From contig NC_057788.1 of the NCBI RefSeq assembly GCF_014905175.1, positions 29,544,154 through 29,608,153 of the forward strand: a stretch of DNA of 64,000 nucleotides. The letters run 5' to 3'. The DNA is from Aphidius gifuensis. Taxonomy: Eukaryota > Arthropoda > Insecta > Hymenoptera > Braconidae. The position numbers were made by a program, and so were the translations under genes. Positions 63,001-64,000 of this stretch are shown here, in pieces. Positions within the stretch are counted from its first letter, which is position 1, and each line of letters starts with the position of its first letter. The notes under the pieces are model-generated. The model saw nothing but the letters and a program-made list of their open reading frames with translations. It had not been told where the DNA came from and made no database searches.

Positions 63001-63824
63001 CTTGATTCTACTGATTTCTACTTTTTATTAAAACGTTAATTTTATTTTTTTAATTAAAAACTTTTTGTCGCATGTTTTTATTTTTAATTTTACGTCGATA
63101 AAAAGTATGACATTATTTATTGTTTTTTAATAAATAGACCATTTTTTTTTTTTTATCAATATGGTAGAATGAGGATGTGCTTTCTCGGCATGCAAACATT
63201 TATTTCATATTTTTTTTATTTTTTCATAAAATAAAATTTACGTGCTCTAGATTCAGATAAACTGAAAAATTTTTATTTTTTAAAGTTTCATGATTTTTTT
63301 AAAAGCAAAAAAAAGTATAATGAAACTTTGAAAATTTAATATTTCGACATCGAAATAAAAATATATTTCTATTTACTCATAACTATATTATTTTTTTCTA
63401 CCACAAAAATTTTTACATTTCCAAACTTTTAAAAAATATTTTTCATTTTTCCAAACCTTTTGAATATTTATAAATAAAAAGTCTTAGTTTTTCAGTAGTA
63501 CATTTGTCATTTTTAAATTTATGTTTCGTGTTGAAAAAAAAAAAATAAACAAATATTAATTATTCTGCGTGCTGCAATAATCCACCTTATGCACAAAACG
63601 ATTATAATTATAATAATTGCAATGTATAGATTAAAAAAAAAATAAATTTATATTATTTTGATAAATATCAAAATGTCAAATATTATAAATATGTATTGTA
63701 TATTTCAGCATCACCCTTGCCATCACCGAGTAAGTCACCAGCAAGGACACCAGTACCAAAAGTACCATGTTGCACAGCACTCTATGATTTCGAACCAGAA
63801 AATCCTGGCGAGCTTGGATTCAAG
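57014..63824 (+). CDS. EndoA: Endophilin A (N-BAR and SH3; last SH3 exon outside window)
   Basis: Membrane-bending protein of synaptic vesicle endocytosis. Coding exons: 57014-57058, 59531-59599, 59679-59895, 59984-60117, 60310-60376, 61623-61723, 61961-62064, 62287-62402, 62770-62859 and 63709-63824, all in frame (353 residues so far). The amphipathic helix MAFAGLKKQINKANQ is followed by the BAR domain (TEKMGGAEGTKLDVDF, FLQPNPTARAKMAAVKG, KQNFLEPLHHLQTKDLKEVM, KKLQGRRLDFDCKRRR, DDEIRQAEEKFAESLHLAQM). A Ser/Pro linker is encoded by 62770-62859, read as SQAGSPVQGEGKRSQLELF; other frames there are shadows. Linker end and SH3 start are in the last visible exon (PCCTALYDFEPENPGELGFK). The 5' exon at 56959 is mostly untranslated. 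A further cassette exon is possible at 60703-60768. Confidence 0.94.
57059..59530 (+). other. Endophilin A intron 2
   Basis: AT-rich intron of about 2.5 kb with long T runs (58150-58350). I found no convincing exon, repeat or RNA gene in it. Confidence 0.6.
60703..60768 (+). other. Candidate in-frame cassette exon of endophilin A
   Basis: Flanked by AG (60701-60702) and GTACGT (60769). It is 66 bases, begins and ends in phase 1 like the junction it would be inserted into (between 60376 and 61623), and encodes 22 residues starting AVVKISAGFGSP and ending SVTGYG. Its composition is much less AT-rich than the intron. If the donor is ignored, the frame continues GTFYTPQD and stops, so it could also be an alternative terminal exon. 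Confidence 0.55.
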
Positions 63825-64000
63825 GTATTAATTCAACTTAATAATAATAACTATTTTATTTTTATTTACATTTTTTTTAATGTAGTGTTACTTTTAAAAT
63901 GAAATTGCATGCATTAAAACTCGGTGAAAATATTGATCGTTCTTTTGTTCTACTGCCCTAGACAATTTTCCATTATCCATTTGACATAATTATTTTTATT

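Overview
The window is nuclear DNA of an insect. It is strongly AT-rich, with many short spliced exons, standard GT-AG introns and conserved animal housekeeping genes. Secreted dipeptidyl-peptidase-like, reprolysin-like and lipocalin genes clustered among housekeeping genes suggest a hymenopteran, quite possibly a parasitoid wasp. That taxonomic call is inference; no sequence search was run.

Layout. 2-556 (+) is the 3' end of crooked neck. 1001-9606 (-) holds three secreted hydrolase-type genes: a DPP4-like S9 peptidase and two tandem M12B (reprolysin-like) proteins. All three carry changes in key functional residues. 9763-10468 (+) is an inverted, decayed copy of parts of that block. 12038-25787 (+) is the most unusual region: four tandem genes for secreted proteins built of cadherin-like domains. 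Each has a tiny signal-peptide exon and one long exon, and three share nearly the same promoter, 5'UTR and intron. Between them lie relic flanks, a duplicated PTAR1 5' end and many degenerate copies of a TACGTGACAAATGTCAC-like module.

28038-29744 (+) is PTAR1. 30645-33802 (+) is a GRAM-domain protein of the GRAMD2 type. 35594-38126 (+) is a transglutaminase with an intact catalytic triad. 38278-40948 (-) is an unrecognised protein with a C-terminal membrane anchor. 41285-41784 is a recent partial copy of the transglutaminase, bounded by a long direct repeat. 41873-43573 (-) is ribosomal protein S6, with two related H/ACA-snoRNA-like elements in its introns. 44761-48100 (+) is importin-11. 48629-52171 (-) is a tandem triplet of lipocalins. 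52740-63824 (+) is endophilin A, cut by the window edge before its last SH3 exon, with a candidate 66-nt cassette exon.

Working together. The housekeeping genes show no functional link to each other. The block 1.0-25.8 kb looks like a fast-evolving secretome locus wedged between crooked neck and PTAR1, shaped by tandem and inverted duplication, conversion and deletion. The lipocalin triplet is a second, smaller expansion. Exon junctions were placed by eye from splice consensus, reading frame and family similarity; no transcript evidence was available.
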